From Verrucomicrobia bacterium LP2A (lineage in GTDB: Bacteria > Verrucomicrobiota > Verrucomicrobiia > Methylacidiphilales > Methylacidiphilaceae): a stretch of 64,000 nucleotides of DNA. The DNA is taken from NCBI GenBank assembly GCA_000526255.1, contig JAFS01000002.1, positions 372,001 through 436,000 of the forward strand, read 5' to 3'. The notes under the pieces were generated by a model that worked only from the letters and a program-made list of their open reading frames with translations, did not search any database and was not told where the DNA came from. Within the stretch, counting starts at the first letter, position 1; every line of letters begins with the position of its first letter. Shown in pieces: positions 43,835-51,957 of this stretch. Position numbers and translations under genes: made by a program.

Positions 43835-44016
43835 GCGGCTTCGCTCCCGTTTCCCAGCCGACTCGGTGGCGCTAGAGGTATCACTATGCGGCAGCGTCGG
43901 CTGCTTGCGCAACTCGAATGTCTTCTCGGCACCCCTTCCGCACCTCCCGCGATCGTTCTTCCGATCCGATTTCGCGCTTGTCAGCCGGAGTCGATGAAGG
44001 CTTCATAGGCGCTGTC

Positions 44017-44625
44017 ATGCGGAACCAGCGCCTCTCCTTTTCGCCGCTCGAGGAGGGCAGTCGGGGGAGCCTTTCCCTTGTTGCCGTACTGCTTCTTCTC
44101 GCGGCCGCCATCGCCGCCGGGATCGGAATTTACGCGTGGCAGAAGCATGAGCGGAGGCTCCGCTGGGAAGAGGTCGCCTCCGCATACGCCAGAGTTGGGA
44201 ACCCTTCGGAGCGTTTGGCGCTGATCGAGCGCCATCGCGACATGCCCCAGAGCGCCCTTTGGCTTCTGCAGACCGCCTCAGCCCAGTTTCAGGAGGGAGC
44301 ATACGGAGAGGCGACGAAGAGCTTCCGGCTCTTCATCGATTACTACCCCAAGCACCCTCTTCAACCCGCCGCGCTTTTAGGGTCGGCCGCAGGATTGGAG
44401 GCGGAAGGGAAGCGGGAAGAAGCCGCCCGCTCTTACCGAGCGGTGATCGACGAGCAGTCGACCGATCCGTACCGACTGATCGCGGAAATCAATCTCGCGC
44501 GGCTGGACATCGAGCAAAAGCAGTATGCTCCGGCGAAAGCGCATCTGGATTCGATCCGTCGGCGGAGACCTGTCAACCGCTTTGAAGGAGAAGTCCAGGA
44601 CCTTCAGGACCGGTTGCCGCCGTAA
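44017..44625 (+). CDS. Membrane-anchored TPR protein (YfgM-like)
   Basis: About 202 residues from ATG at 44017 (an upstream ATG at 43918 is possible). A cytosolic N-terminus, one membrane helix (LSLVAVLLLLAAAIAAGIGIYAW) and a periplasmic domain with TPR-like helices (FQEGAYGEATKSFRLFIDYY, AEGKREEAARSYRAVID, IEQKQYAPAKAHLDSIRRR). This layout matches YfgM/TPR_21 proteins that associate with the Sec translocon and periplasmic chaperones. No bamB is adjacent, so the assignment rests on architecture. Confidence 0.7.
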   Translation: MRNQRLSFSPLEEGSRGSLSLVAVLLLLAAAIAAGIGIYAWQKHERRLRWEEVASAYARVGNPSERLALIERHRDMPQSALWLLQTASAQFQEGAYGEATKSFRLFIDYYPKHPLQPAALLGSAAGLEAEGKREEAARSYRAVIDEQSTDPYRLIAEINLARLDIEQKQYAPAKAHLDSIRRRRPVNRFEGEVQDLQDRLPP

Positions 44626-44691
44626 TCCGACGAAGACCTTACGCCTCTTTTTCAGGCCGCGACCGAGGAGTTGCCAACAGTTGACTAATCA

Positions 44692-46926
44692 ATAGACATA
44701 ACTCACGTTGCATGGCATTCTTTTCCCATGAAGCTGAGCGTCTGGGCAAGGCGGCAGGGGATTGGCTACAAGACGGCTTGGCGGATGTGGAAGGACGGGA
44801 AGATGCCGGTGCCGGTCGAGCAGTTGCCGACCGGGACGGTGATCGTGCATGCGGAGGAGAGGCAGCCCGGCGGAGTTGCCCTCTACGCGCGCGTCTCCAG
44901 CGCCGACCAGAAGGCGGATCTGGACAGGCAGTTGGCGCGGCTGACGGAGTGGGCGCTCGCCAAGCGGTTGCCGATCGTCGATGCGGTCAGGGAGGTCGGC
45001 TCTGGGATGGACGGCCAGCGCAAGGGGCTCTTGCGTCTTTTGCGCGATCCCAAGATCGGCACCATTCTCGTCGAGCATCGGGACCGGTTGATGCGCTTGG
45101 GATTGGAGCAGGTAGAGGCGGCCTTGGCCGCACATGGCCGATCGGTGCTAGTTGTCGATCCGGAGGAGAGGACCGACGACATGGTCCGCGATCTAGAGGA
45201 GGTCATCCTCTCCCTGGGTGAGAGGCTCTACGGCAAGCGGCCCGCCAGGAACCGCGCGAGGAAGGCGCTGGAGGCTCTCCATGAGTGACTATCCGGTCTT
45301 CACCTACCAGACGCGCTTGAGGCTGACGGATGGGCAGGTCGCGGCTCTCGACCGCTATGCGGATCTCTACGGGCAAGCCCAAGCGGGTCCTCTTTGCCAG
45401 GATGCGGGCGGGGATTCCGATGGGCGATCTCAAGTGCGAGTTCCTGCGGCGCTTTAGGATCACCGCCCGGCAGTTCAACGCGATTCGCGTGGGCCTCGAG
45501 GGCAAGATCGCGTCGATCCGGGAGCGGCTTCCGGAGCGGATCGCCGAGGCCGAATCGCGCATCCGGAGAGCCGAAAGGGTAATCCGCATTCTCTCGGCGA
45601 GGGAGCCAGGCTCGGAGAAGCTGCACCAGAAGAAGCGTCGGCTTGGGAACCTTCGCGCCAGGCTTGCGGCACGGATCGCCGACCGGGACTCGGGTCGCGT
45701 CCGCTTCTGCTTCGGCTCCCGCCGCCTGTTCCGCAAGCAGTTTGCCTTAGGGGAGAACGGCTACGCCAGCCATGCGGACTGGAAAAAGGAGTGGCGGGCG
45801 GCGCGGAGCGGTCAGTTCTTCGTGATCGGCTCGAAGGACGAGACCGCGGGCAACCAGTCCTGCCAGGCCTCGGTCGAGGAAGACGGCAGTGTCACGCTGC
45901 GTCTGCGCCTTCCCGACGCGCTAGCCTCGGATGGCAAGCTTCTGGTCATTCCCGGCGTGCGATTCGCCTATGGCCAGGAGGAGATTCTTCAGGCGCTTGC
46001 CGCGAGCCGGGTTGTCTTCTCGCAAACCAAGACGGGCAAGCCTGTCCGGAGGCGGGAGGGGGTGGCTGTGAGCTACCGCTTTCTGAGGGACTGGAAGGGC
46101 TGGCGGGTCTTCGCGAGCGTCCCGGCCAGGCCGGTTCCCATTGCGACAAGCCGTCTGGCGGGAGCGGTTGGGATCGACATCAACCACGACCATCTGGCCG
46201 TGGCGGAGACGGACCGGTTCGGCAACCTGCTGCGGGCCCTTCGGGTGGATCTCAACCTCTACGGCAAGACAGAAGATCAAGCCAAGGCGATCATCGGCGA
46301 CGCGGCAAGGATGATTGTGGAGATGGCCCGGGAGCGTGGTCTTCCCCTGGTCCTTGAGCGGCTGGATCTCAAGAAAAGAAGGGCTGAGCTTGAGGTGGCG
46401 AGTCCATCCGCCGCCAGGAAGATCTCGTCCTTTTGCTACTCCAAGACCATTTCCCTGCTCAAGGCGGCCTGTTTTCGAGCCGGAGTCGAAGGGATCGAAG
46501 TCGATCCGGCCTATACTTCCGTGATTGGTGCCATGAACCACGCGCGTCGTCACGGTATGAGCTCTCACCAGGGCGCGGCCTATGCCGTGGCCAGGAGAGG
46601 CTTGGGCCTCTCCCAAGCGTCCGGCCGTGCGGGAGGCCGCCCGCGCCAGCCCGCAATGGCGGCCACCTCACCTTTGCCCTACCCGCGAGGAATCGGGCGA
46701 AGCCTGTCTGGTCGTTCTGGTCGGAGGTTCGGAGGAGGCTCAAAGCGGCGCATGCAGCGCATGCCCGGTCGGGAGGCTTGCGAGAGCCGCCCGCGCCTTT
46801 GCTCCCGGAAACGCGGGCATTAGGCGCAACCTGGGCATTGCCGGCGCAATCCCCACGCGAACCGTCGGCAGCACTGTTCGGCCGACGTCGTCGACGACCT
46901 TTCCTGGCAGGGGAATGGTTGTCTAT
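44692..46926 (+). mobile_element. IS607-type insertion sequence
   Basis: Carries a serine-recombinase tnpA and an overlapping tnpB in the IS607 order. There are no long terminal inverted repeats, as usual for the family; the only matching pair seen is ATAGACA at 44692-44698 and TGTCTAT at 46920-46926, used here as provisional ends. The element lies between the YfgM-like gene and the 3' end of lysC, which appears intact. The tnpB frame is broken, so the element is probably no longer fully functional. True ends need comparison with an empty site. Confidence 0.7.
44728..45288 (+). CDS. tnpA: IS607-family serine recombinase TnpA
   Basis: 186 residues. N-terminal MerR-like DNA-binding helix-turn-helix (KLSVWARRQGIGYKTAWRMW, residues 2-21), then the serine-recombinase catalytic domain with the nucleophile Ser in ALYARVSSADQKADLDRQ (about residue 57) and the EHRDRLMRLGLEQVEAAL helix holding conserved Arg residues. 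The N-terminal DNA-binding position is the mark of IS607. The frame is intact. It overlaps tnpB by 8 nt. Confidence 0.92.
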   Translation: MKLSVWARRQGIGYKTAWRMWKDGKMPVPVEQLPTGTVIVHAEERQPGGVALYARVSSADQKADLDRQLARLTEWALAKRLPIVDAVREVGSGMDGQRKGLLRLLRDPKIGTILVEHRDRLMRLGLEQVEAALAAHGRSVLVVDPEERTDDMVRDLEEVILSLGERLYGKRPARNRARKALEALHE

Positions 46927-46933
46927 GGTTTGA
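45281..46933 (+). pseudogene. tnpB: tnpB-like gene of the IS607 element, frameshifted
   Basis: Starts with ATG at 45281 (MSDYPVFTYQTRLRLTDGQ...) and runs in that frame to about 45375, where the natural continuation (KPKRVLFARMRAG) is in the next frame, implying an extra base near the GGG at 45370-45372. A long second frame then covers the core to about 46620: RuvC motifs GIDINHDHLAVAETD and PLVLERLDLKKRR, and VDPAYTSVIGAMNHARRHG. A second shift near 46605-46660 is suggested because the expected LPARNRAKPVWSFWSEVRRR ending is in a third frame that closes at 46933. The motif after VDPAYTS is SSHQGAAYAVARRGLG, with His where canonical TnpB has the third catalytic Asp. No CXXC zinc finger was seen. 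Confidence 0.8.
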
Positions 46934-46941
46934 GGAACGGC

Positions 46942-48186
46942 TCAGGCGCGATTTCCTTCCGCTGCGGAAGCTCGCCCGGAAAGCCCGAAAGCGTCGTGGA
47001 CCGCGCAAACGGCTTGTTCCGCCGAATCCTCGTCGATGACAACGGAAATCTTGATCTCGCTTGTGGAGATCATCTGGACATTGACGCCGGCGTCGGCAAG
47101 CGCCTGAAAGAGGCGCGCCGCCACTCCGCTGTGGGACCGCATGCCGATCCCGACGACCGAGAGCTTGGCAACCCCTTCCTGAGCTCGGGGAGCGGATGCC
47201 TGGAGTTCCTGCACGGCTGGCTCGATGATGCGCAGCGCCCGAGAGAGGCTGTCTCGATTCACCGTGAAGGTGATATCCGTTAGCCCACGGTCCGAGACAT
47301 TTTGCACGATCATGTCGACCGAGACGCCGTGATCGGCGACCGACGAAAAAATCTTTGCCGCTACTCCCGGCCGATCCGGAACCGCCGGGATCGTCAACTT
47401 CGCTTGATTCCGCTCGAGGCTGACTCCTCGAACGACGACATCTTCCATCGATTTTGTTTCCGCTTTCACAATCGTCCCTCGCGCCTCGGAAAAACTAGAT
47501 CGGACCTCGAAAACGACCCGAAACTTCTTCGCAAACTCGACCGATCGGCTCTGCATCACCTTCGAGCCCGCCGCCGCCATCTCCAACATCTCGTCGTAGC
47601 TGATCTCGTCGAGCTTCGTGGCAGCCGGCACCAGGCGCGGATCCGCCGTATAGACGCCCTCGACGTCGGTGCAAATCTCGCAAAGGTCCGCTCTCAGCGC
47701 GGCGGCCAAGGCGATCGCCGTCAAGTCGGAGCCCCCCCGCCCAAGCGTGGTAATGCTGCCTTGAAGATCCTGCCCCTGGAAGCCGGCCACGACCACCACG
47801 GAGCCTTCGTCGAGAAGCTGATGAATCTTTTTCGGACCGATATTCAGAATGCGGGCCCGGGTGTGCGAGCCGTCCGTGACGATCCCTGCTTGCGCCCCGG
47901 TCAAGGGTACAGCGTGAACTTTCTTGGCGTGGAGAGCCATGGCGAGAAGTGCCGTCGTCGTCTGCTCTCCCGTAGCCAAGAGGAGATCGAGCTCGCGCCC
48001 CATCGGATCCGGATGCACCTGCCGCGCCAACCGCAAAAGCGAGTCTGTGACGCCGGACATGGCGGAGACCACGACGACGAGCCGGTCTCCTCGTCCATGA
48101 CGGGAAGCGATCCGGCCCGCCACACGATCGATGCGTTCGACATCGCCGACCGAAGTCCCGCCGTACTTCTGGACGACAAGCGCCAT
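46942..48186 (-). CDS. lysC: Aspartate kinase
   Basis: 414 residues, monofunctional. VVQKYGGTSVGDVERI at the start, VSAMSGVTDSLLRLA, ATGEQTTTALLA, GRGGSDLTAIALAAAL and CTDVEGVYTADPRLV for the kinase; two ACT domains follow (LTIPAVPDRPGVAAKIFSSV and LSVVGIGMRSHSGVAARLFQ) for feedback by lysine/threonine. The ATG at 48186 has a GGGAGGGAG ribosome-binding site. An IS607 element lies 9 nt beyond the stop; the C-terminus FGLSGRASAAEGNRA looks complete. Confidence 0.96.
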   Translation of the reverse strand: MALVVQKYGGTSVGDVERIDRVAGRIASRHGRGDRLVVVVSAMSGVTDSLLRLARQVHPDPMGRELDLLLATGEQTTTALLAMALHAKKVHAVPLTGAQAGIVTDGSHTRARILNIGPKKIHQLLDEGSVVVVAGFQGQDLQGSITTLGRGGSDLTAIALAAALRADLCEICTDVEGVYTADPRLVPAATKLDEISYDEMLEMAAAGSKVMQSRSVEFAKKFRVVFEVRSSFSEARGTIVKAETKSMEDVVVRGVSLERNQAKLTIPAVPDRPGVAAKIFSSVADHGVSVDMIVQNVSDRGLTDITFTVNRDSLSRALRIIEPAVQELQASAPRAQEGVAKLSVVGIGMRSHSGVAARLFQALADAGVNVQMISTSEIKISVVIDEDSAEQAVCAVHDAFGLSGRASAAEGNRA

Positions 48187-48456
48187 ATCAGCAGCTCCCT
48201 CCCTTCGCCTCGGATACCCTGATCCCTCGGGACCCGACCCATGATCGCATCTCCGGGAGCACGGCTCGTCCGGTCGCTCGACATCCGATCGGCTTGCTGC
48301 GACGCAAGGAGAGGTGCCGAACCAAGGCAAGCGTGCTGAGACTGGCAGAGGAAGGTTTCTGAATCACCGAGCGCAATTCTTCTCTTGAGTGACGGAAGGA
48401 TACGCCGAATCCGCAGGATAGGCAATGCGAACGCATAGCTTCCGGGAGGAGGAGAG
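48187..48456 (-). other. 270-nt leader between the porin terminator and lysC
   Basis: No gene is supported here. A short open frame (48188-48436) has no ribosome-binding site and an unlikely composition. A weak promoter-like pair on the minus strand (TTGCCT and TATCCT with 17-nt spacing) lies near 48390-48420. I looked for a lysine riboswitch and could not recognise one. Confidence 0.35.
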
Positions 48457-48490
48457 AAAAAAGAGCGGCATGGGGTAGCCCATGCCGCTC
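48457..48490 (-). terminator. Rho-independent terminator after the porin array
   Basis: A perfect 12-bp inverted repeat, GAGCGGCATGGG / CCCATGCCGCTC, with a 4-nt loop at 48463-48490, followed on the minus strand by a run of six T (48457-48462). It lies 110 nt after the stop of the last porin and should end the porin transcript before lysC. Confidence 0.9.
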
Positions 48491-48600
48491 ACTCGGGAAT
48501 CGTTAGAGGAGGAAAACGATTCGTTCGAGGTATCTGAAAGTTTTGACGCAGCCCCCTTCTCTTCCGTTCAAATCGTCGGCTTTTCCCTCTCCCTCCGCAA

Positions 48601-50220
48601 CTAGTACGAATAGACCACGTCGAGCGCGAAGTACCAGAATGGTCCGTTGCTTAGCGCGGCCAGGCCATTTCCGCTCGTCGGCGCGACGCCCTCAGCAGGG
48701 CTATAATAGGTCATGAACCCCTTGCCATAATCCATCCGGTTCTCGACACGAATCATGAAATTGTCCGCGAGGTCAAACCGCCAGTCAACGGTCACGTCCC
48801 AAATATCCGCCGGAAAGAGGTAGGCGCTAAAGATCTGGTTGTAGTTCGTGTGGTCGAACTGCTCCCTCCATGCCATGCTGAAGAGCTTGTTAAACTTGTA
48901 GATCTGGTAGATCGAGACGCCAAAGAAGCTCGTCGAACCATTGTAGCCCCCCGGAGGGAGCCCTGCGCTGGGGAAGACGCCCAGGCTGCTCAACGTCGAG
49001 GCGCCCATTTGGGGCAAGCCGGCCGGAAGCACGGCGGCATTCGAGAATCCGCCGACGAGCTCATAGGCGAACTCCAGCTTCTGGTCTTTGACCCACTTCG
49101 GTATCCATGTGCCGAAGTCATTGAATTCCATGAAGAGGCCATTGTCGTTGTACGGAGAAGGAACGATATCCCCGCCGATGTCGTACGCCCCCGCATAGTT
49201 GCCGCTCGGACGGGTGCCGAACCCCGGGGGATTGACTCCGTCGGGCGCGACCGCGTACCCAAAGGTATTGAGGAAGAGCTTATCCTTCGAGACGTAGTCG
49301 AACATGTTCCAGATGACGTAGCTATTGCTGCTGTTGATCATGTTGTTCACCATCCCGTAGTAGGGATAGCCGGATCGCGATACGTTCCATCCGCCGTTGG
49401 TCACGCCAAACCGCGTCGTCCAGCAGTCGTCGATCTTATAGATCCCCTCTCCTCCCACCATCGTGAATGGCTCGAAGTTGTTGAAGAGGATGCCATAGCT
49501 AAAGTTAAAGTTGGCCGGGCGCTCCATGACCTCCAACCCGATCGGCGAGGCATACTGGCCAATGTGGAACTCGATGCTCTTGTCTCCGATCGGCACTTTG
49601 AACTGCACATAGGCCTGCTCGAGGAAGATGCCGCTGGAGTTGAAGCCGATGCCCGTATTGGTGAAGCTGCCGTTTCCCGTGACCGCGTCGGGCTCGCCCA
49701 AGGCCGCGTCCTGTCCAAAGATCACGTCGGTCCGAAAGCCCGCTTGCCATTTGTTTTCGTCCGTGAGCGCTTTCTCCAGGGCCACTTTGAGCTGATTCAT
49801 GTTGAAGGAGCCCCCCGGAATCCCGTCCGTAGTGAACCGGAGAGGCATGGATGGATAGGAGGGAAGCGGTGTTCCCCTAGGCACCCCGGAGATCGCGGGG
49901 TTTGCCGCGATGACGGGCACTTGATTGAAGGACGGGGCATTGACCAGATTGTAGGTGTAGCTCGCCTCCACGTAGCCGGTCATCTTGATCCCCGGGTTCT
50001 GGGCTTGCATGGCCGCAATCCCTTGCTCTTCGAGCACCTTCTGCAGTCGGTCCATCTCATCGGGGCTCCCCTGAAGCGAGCCAGCGTCCGCAGAGCCAGC
50101 CGAGAGCTCCGGGGTACTTCCTCCCGAGGGAGCCTCGTCCGCCGCCCAAAGAGGGCCCAGCGACAGAAGAAGCAGCCCGAAACTCCACACGATCCCCTTC
50201 CCGCACAGTCTTCTTTTCAT
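48601..50220 (-). CDS. Outer-membrane porin, BBP2/OmpL-like (array copy 3, last)
   Basis: 539 residues. Signal peptide at 8-26 (GIVWSFGLLLLSLGPLWA), acidic linker, a short helix (MDRLQKVLEEQGIAAMQ), then barrel strands with the family marks GYVEASYTYNLVNAPSFNQV, GIPGGSFNMNQLKVALEKAL, WQAGFRTDVIFGQDA, IGLEVMERPANFNFSYG and a terminal VVYSY. Large loops rich in Asn, Gly and Tyr suggest a substrate-selective pore. It lies 26 nt after the middle porin and is probably expressed from the same sigma-54 promoter. Confidence 0.8.
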   Translation of the reverse strand: MKRRLCGKGIVWSFGLLLLSLGPLWAADEAPSGGSTPELSAGSADAGSLQGSPDEMDRLQKVLEEQGIAAMQAQNPGIKMTGYVEASYTYNLVNAPSFNQVPVIAANPAISGVPRGTPLPSYPSMPLRFTTDGIPGGSFNMNQLKVALEKALTDENKWQAGFRTDVIFGQDAALGEPDAVTGNGSFTNTGIGFNSSGIFLEQAYVQFKVPIGDKSIEFHIGQYASPIGLEVMERPANFNFSYGILFNNFEPFTMVGGEGIYKIDDCWTTRFGVTNGGWNVSRSGYPYYGMVNNMINSSNSYVIWNMFDYVSKDKLFLNTFGYAVAPDGVNPPGFGTRPSGNYAGAYDIGGDIVPSPYNDNGLFMEFNDFGTWIPKWVKDQKLEFAYELVGGFSNAAVLPAGLPQMGASTLSSLGVFPSAGLPPGGYNGSTSFFGVSIYQIYKFNKLFSMAWREQFDHTNYNQIFSAYLFPADIWDVTVDWRFDLADNFMIRVENRMDYGKGFMTYYSPAEGVAPTSGNGLAALSNGPFWYFALDVVYSY

Positions 50221-50246
50221 CCTCCTCCTTCTTTCTGCGCGTGGAC

Positions 50247-51830
50247 TTAGTAGCTATAGACGAATTCGAGGGCGCCGAGGAAGATGGGGCCGTTGCCGGA
50301 GTAGAGGAGGGCGCTTGGGGAGGTAGTTCCTTGGTAGGGATAGCCGTAGTAGCCCATGACACCGAGTCCCCAGTCGATTCTTCCTTCGAGTCGCATCATG
50401 AAGTTCTCGGCGAGGTCGAAGGCCAAGGTGGTGGTATACTCCCAGATGTCGGTGGGGGCATTGTGGCCGGCCAGGATGCTGTTCCAGCCCGCCTGCATCC
50501 ATTCGGCCCGCTGGGAGAGGCTGATGATCGAGTTGAACTGGTACTTCATGTGGAGGGCGGCGCCGTACCAGTTGGAGGGTCCGCTGTAGAGGCCCATCGG
50601 CAATCCGCTGACTGCGGGAGAGACGTAGCTCACGTCATTGTTGTAGAAGCCCCCGGTGAACTCGAAGCCCAGGAGGAGCCGGTCGTGGGCGAACTTCGGT
50701 GCCCAGGAGCCCCAGACATCGCCCAGGAAGAAGGCGTTGTTCTGGTTGAAGGTCCCCTCCCCGCGAATCCCCTGCGCGATTCCGTAGGGCTGGGCCACCC
50801 CATTGAGCGGAGAGGCTCCGAAGCCCGGAGGATTGACCCCGTTGAACCCGTACATGGCGGTCGCGCTCAGGATCGCGTTCTTCCCCTTGGCCTCCCACTG
50901 CCCGTTCCAAAAGAGCAGATAGGCATCGTTGCTATCGATCGTGTTGTTCAAATAACCGCTGTAGTCGTACCCCCCGCGGGAGACATTGAAGCCTCCGTCG
51001 GCCACCCCAAAGCGGGTCGACCACTGGTCGTCAAAATGGTAGATCGCCTGCATCCCCGTGAGCGTCGTCGGCAAAAGATTGCTAAAGAGCAGCCCGTAGC
51101 TGAAGTCGAGGTTCACCGGCCGCTCCACCACCTCGTAGCCCGCCGGATCGACAAACTTCCCAATCCGAATGTCGAGCCCGTTGCCCACCGGAACCCGGAA
51201 GACCACGTAGGCCTGCTCCAACCAGAAGCTCGAGGTGTTGAAGAGCACCAGCGAACTGGCGTTGGTCCCCAAGCCCCCAATCGTGTCCGGAGCCCCAATC
51301 GAGGCGTCCTGCCCCACGATCAGATCGGCCCGAAACCCCGCCTGCCACCGGTTCTCATCCGTGAGCGGCTTCTCCAACGCCAGCTTGAAGGCGTTCATGT
51401 TGAAGCCCCCGCCCGGAATCCCGTCCACCGGCTCCCGCCCCGGAATCGCCGGATACCCTAAAGCTTGCCCCGCCGCATTGGTCGGCCCCGCATACCCCCC
51501 CGGCGCCGCAAAACCAGGCACCTGGTTAAACGATGGCGCGTTAATCCCGTTGTAGGTGTAGCTCGCATCCACATACCCCGATAAAACAATCCCCTTGGTG
51601 TTCGCCTGTACTGGTATCCCCTGATCCTCCAACCGCTTGATCAACTCCCCCACCTGTGAACTCTGCGAGCTCTTCGTCGAACCGCTCGTATCGTTCGTAC
51701 TGTTCGTATCGTTCGCACTGGCAGACTCCTCCGCGGCAAGCGCCGATGCGGCCAAGCAGATCCCCAAAAAGATCCCTGAAAGTCCGGAGATCGCATACGC
51801 CAGTCTCCGCCCGTACCTCAACGATTTCAT
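50247..51830 (-). CDS. Outer-membrane porin, BBP2/OmpL-like (array copy 2)
   Basis: 527 residues. Signal peptide ends near 33 (SGIFLGICLAASALA). A Ser/Thr/Asn-rich stretch with repeated NDT/NST triplets precedes the short helix QVGELIKRLEDQGIPVQ. Barrel motifs as in the others: GYVDASYTYNGINAPSFNQVPG, GIPGGGFNMNAFKLALEKPL, RWQAGFRADLIVGQDA, DPAGYEVVERPVNLDFSYG, terminal FVYSY. A GGAGG site precedes the ATG at 51830, and a consensus sigma-54 promoter is 83 nt upstream. This is the first gene of its transcript. Confidence 0.8.
   Translation of the reverse strand: MKSLRYGRRLAYAISGLSGIFLGICLAASALAAEESASANDTNSTNDTSGSTKSSQSSQVGELIKRLEDQGIPVQANTKGIVLSGYVDASYTYNGINAPSFNQVPGFAAPGGYAGPTNAAGQALGYPAIPGREPVDGIPGGGFNMNAFKLALEKPLTDENRWQAGFRADLIVGQDASIGAPDTIGGLGTNASSLVLFNTSSFWLEQAYVVFRVPVGNGLDIRIGKFVDPAGYEVVERPVNLDFSYGLLFSNLLPTTLTGMQAIYHFDDQWSTRFGVADGGFNVSRGGYDYSGYLNNTIDSNDAYLLFWNGQWEAKGKNAILSATAMYGFNGVNPPGFGASPLNGVAQPYGIAQGIRGEGTFNQNNAFFLGDVWGSWAPKFAHDRLLLGFEFTGGFYNNDVSYVSPAVSGLPMGLYSGPSNWYGAALHMKYQFNSIISLSQRAEWMQAGWNSILAGHNAPTDIWEYTTTLAFDLAENFMMRLEGRIDWGLGVMGYYGYPYQGTTSPSALLYSGNGPIFLGALEFVYSY
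51687..51713 (-). repeat. Three 9-bp tandem units within the porin N-terminal linker
   Basis: Plus-strand units CGTATCGTT, CGTACTGTT, CGTATCGTT; the first and third are identical, the second differs at two positions. They encode Asn-Asp/Ser-Thr triplets in the linker behind the signal peptide. Because the unit is a multiple of three, gain or loss would change linker length without breaking the frame. Confidence 0.7.
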
Positions 51831-51912
51831 CCTCCTCGTCCTCCTTCAGTCCAAGAAACCTGATCGACCATGACCTCCCAGGGAATCCCCGGGTCCAACC
51901 GTCCATGGACAA

Positions 51913-51928
51913 AGCAAAACGTGTGCCA
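51913..51928 (-). promoter_or_regulatory. Sigma-54 (RpoN) promoter for the two downstream porins
   Basis: Minus-strand TGGCAC-N5-TTGCT: TGGCAC at 51928-51923 and TTGCT at 51917-51913, with exactly five bases between, an essentially perfect match to the -24/-12 consensus. The expected start of transcription is about 51902, giving a leader of about 70 nt before the ATG at 51830. An NtrC-type activator is encoded 1.8 kb upstream. Confidence 0.85.
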
Positions 51929-51957
51929 GCTTTTCGCCGGAAATCCGCTGCTTCCCC

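Noticed and set aside
48187-48600. Lysine riboswitch in front of lysC
   Set aside because: Only the porin terminator is a clear structure in the leader; the conserved riboswitch core was not recognised.
48850-50250. 466-residue open frame on the plus strand opposite a porin, and similar frames opposite the other two porins
   Set aside because: Repeated occurrence opposite all three paralogues comes from their shared codon pattern, not from a gene.
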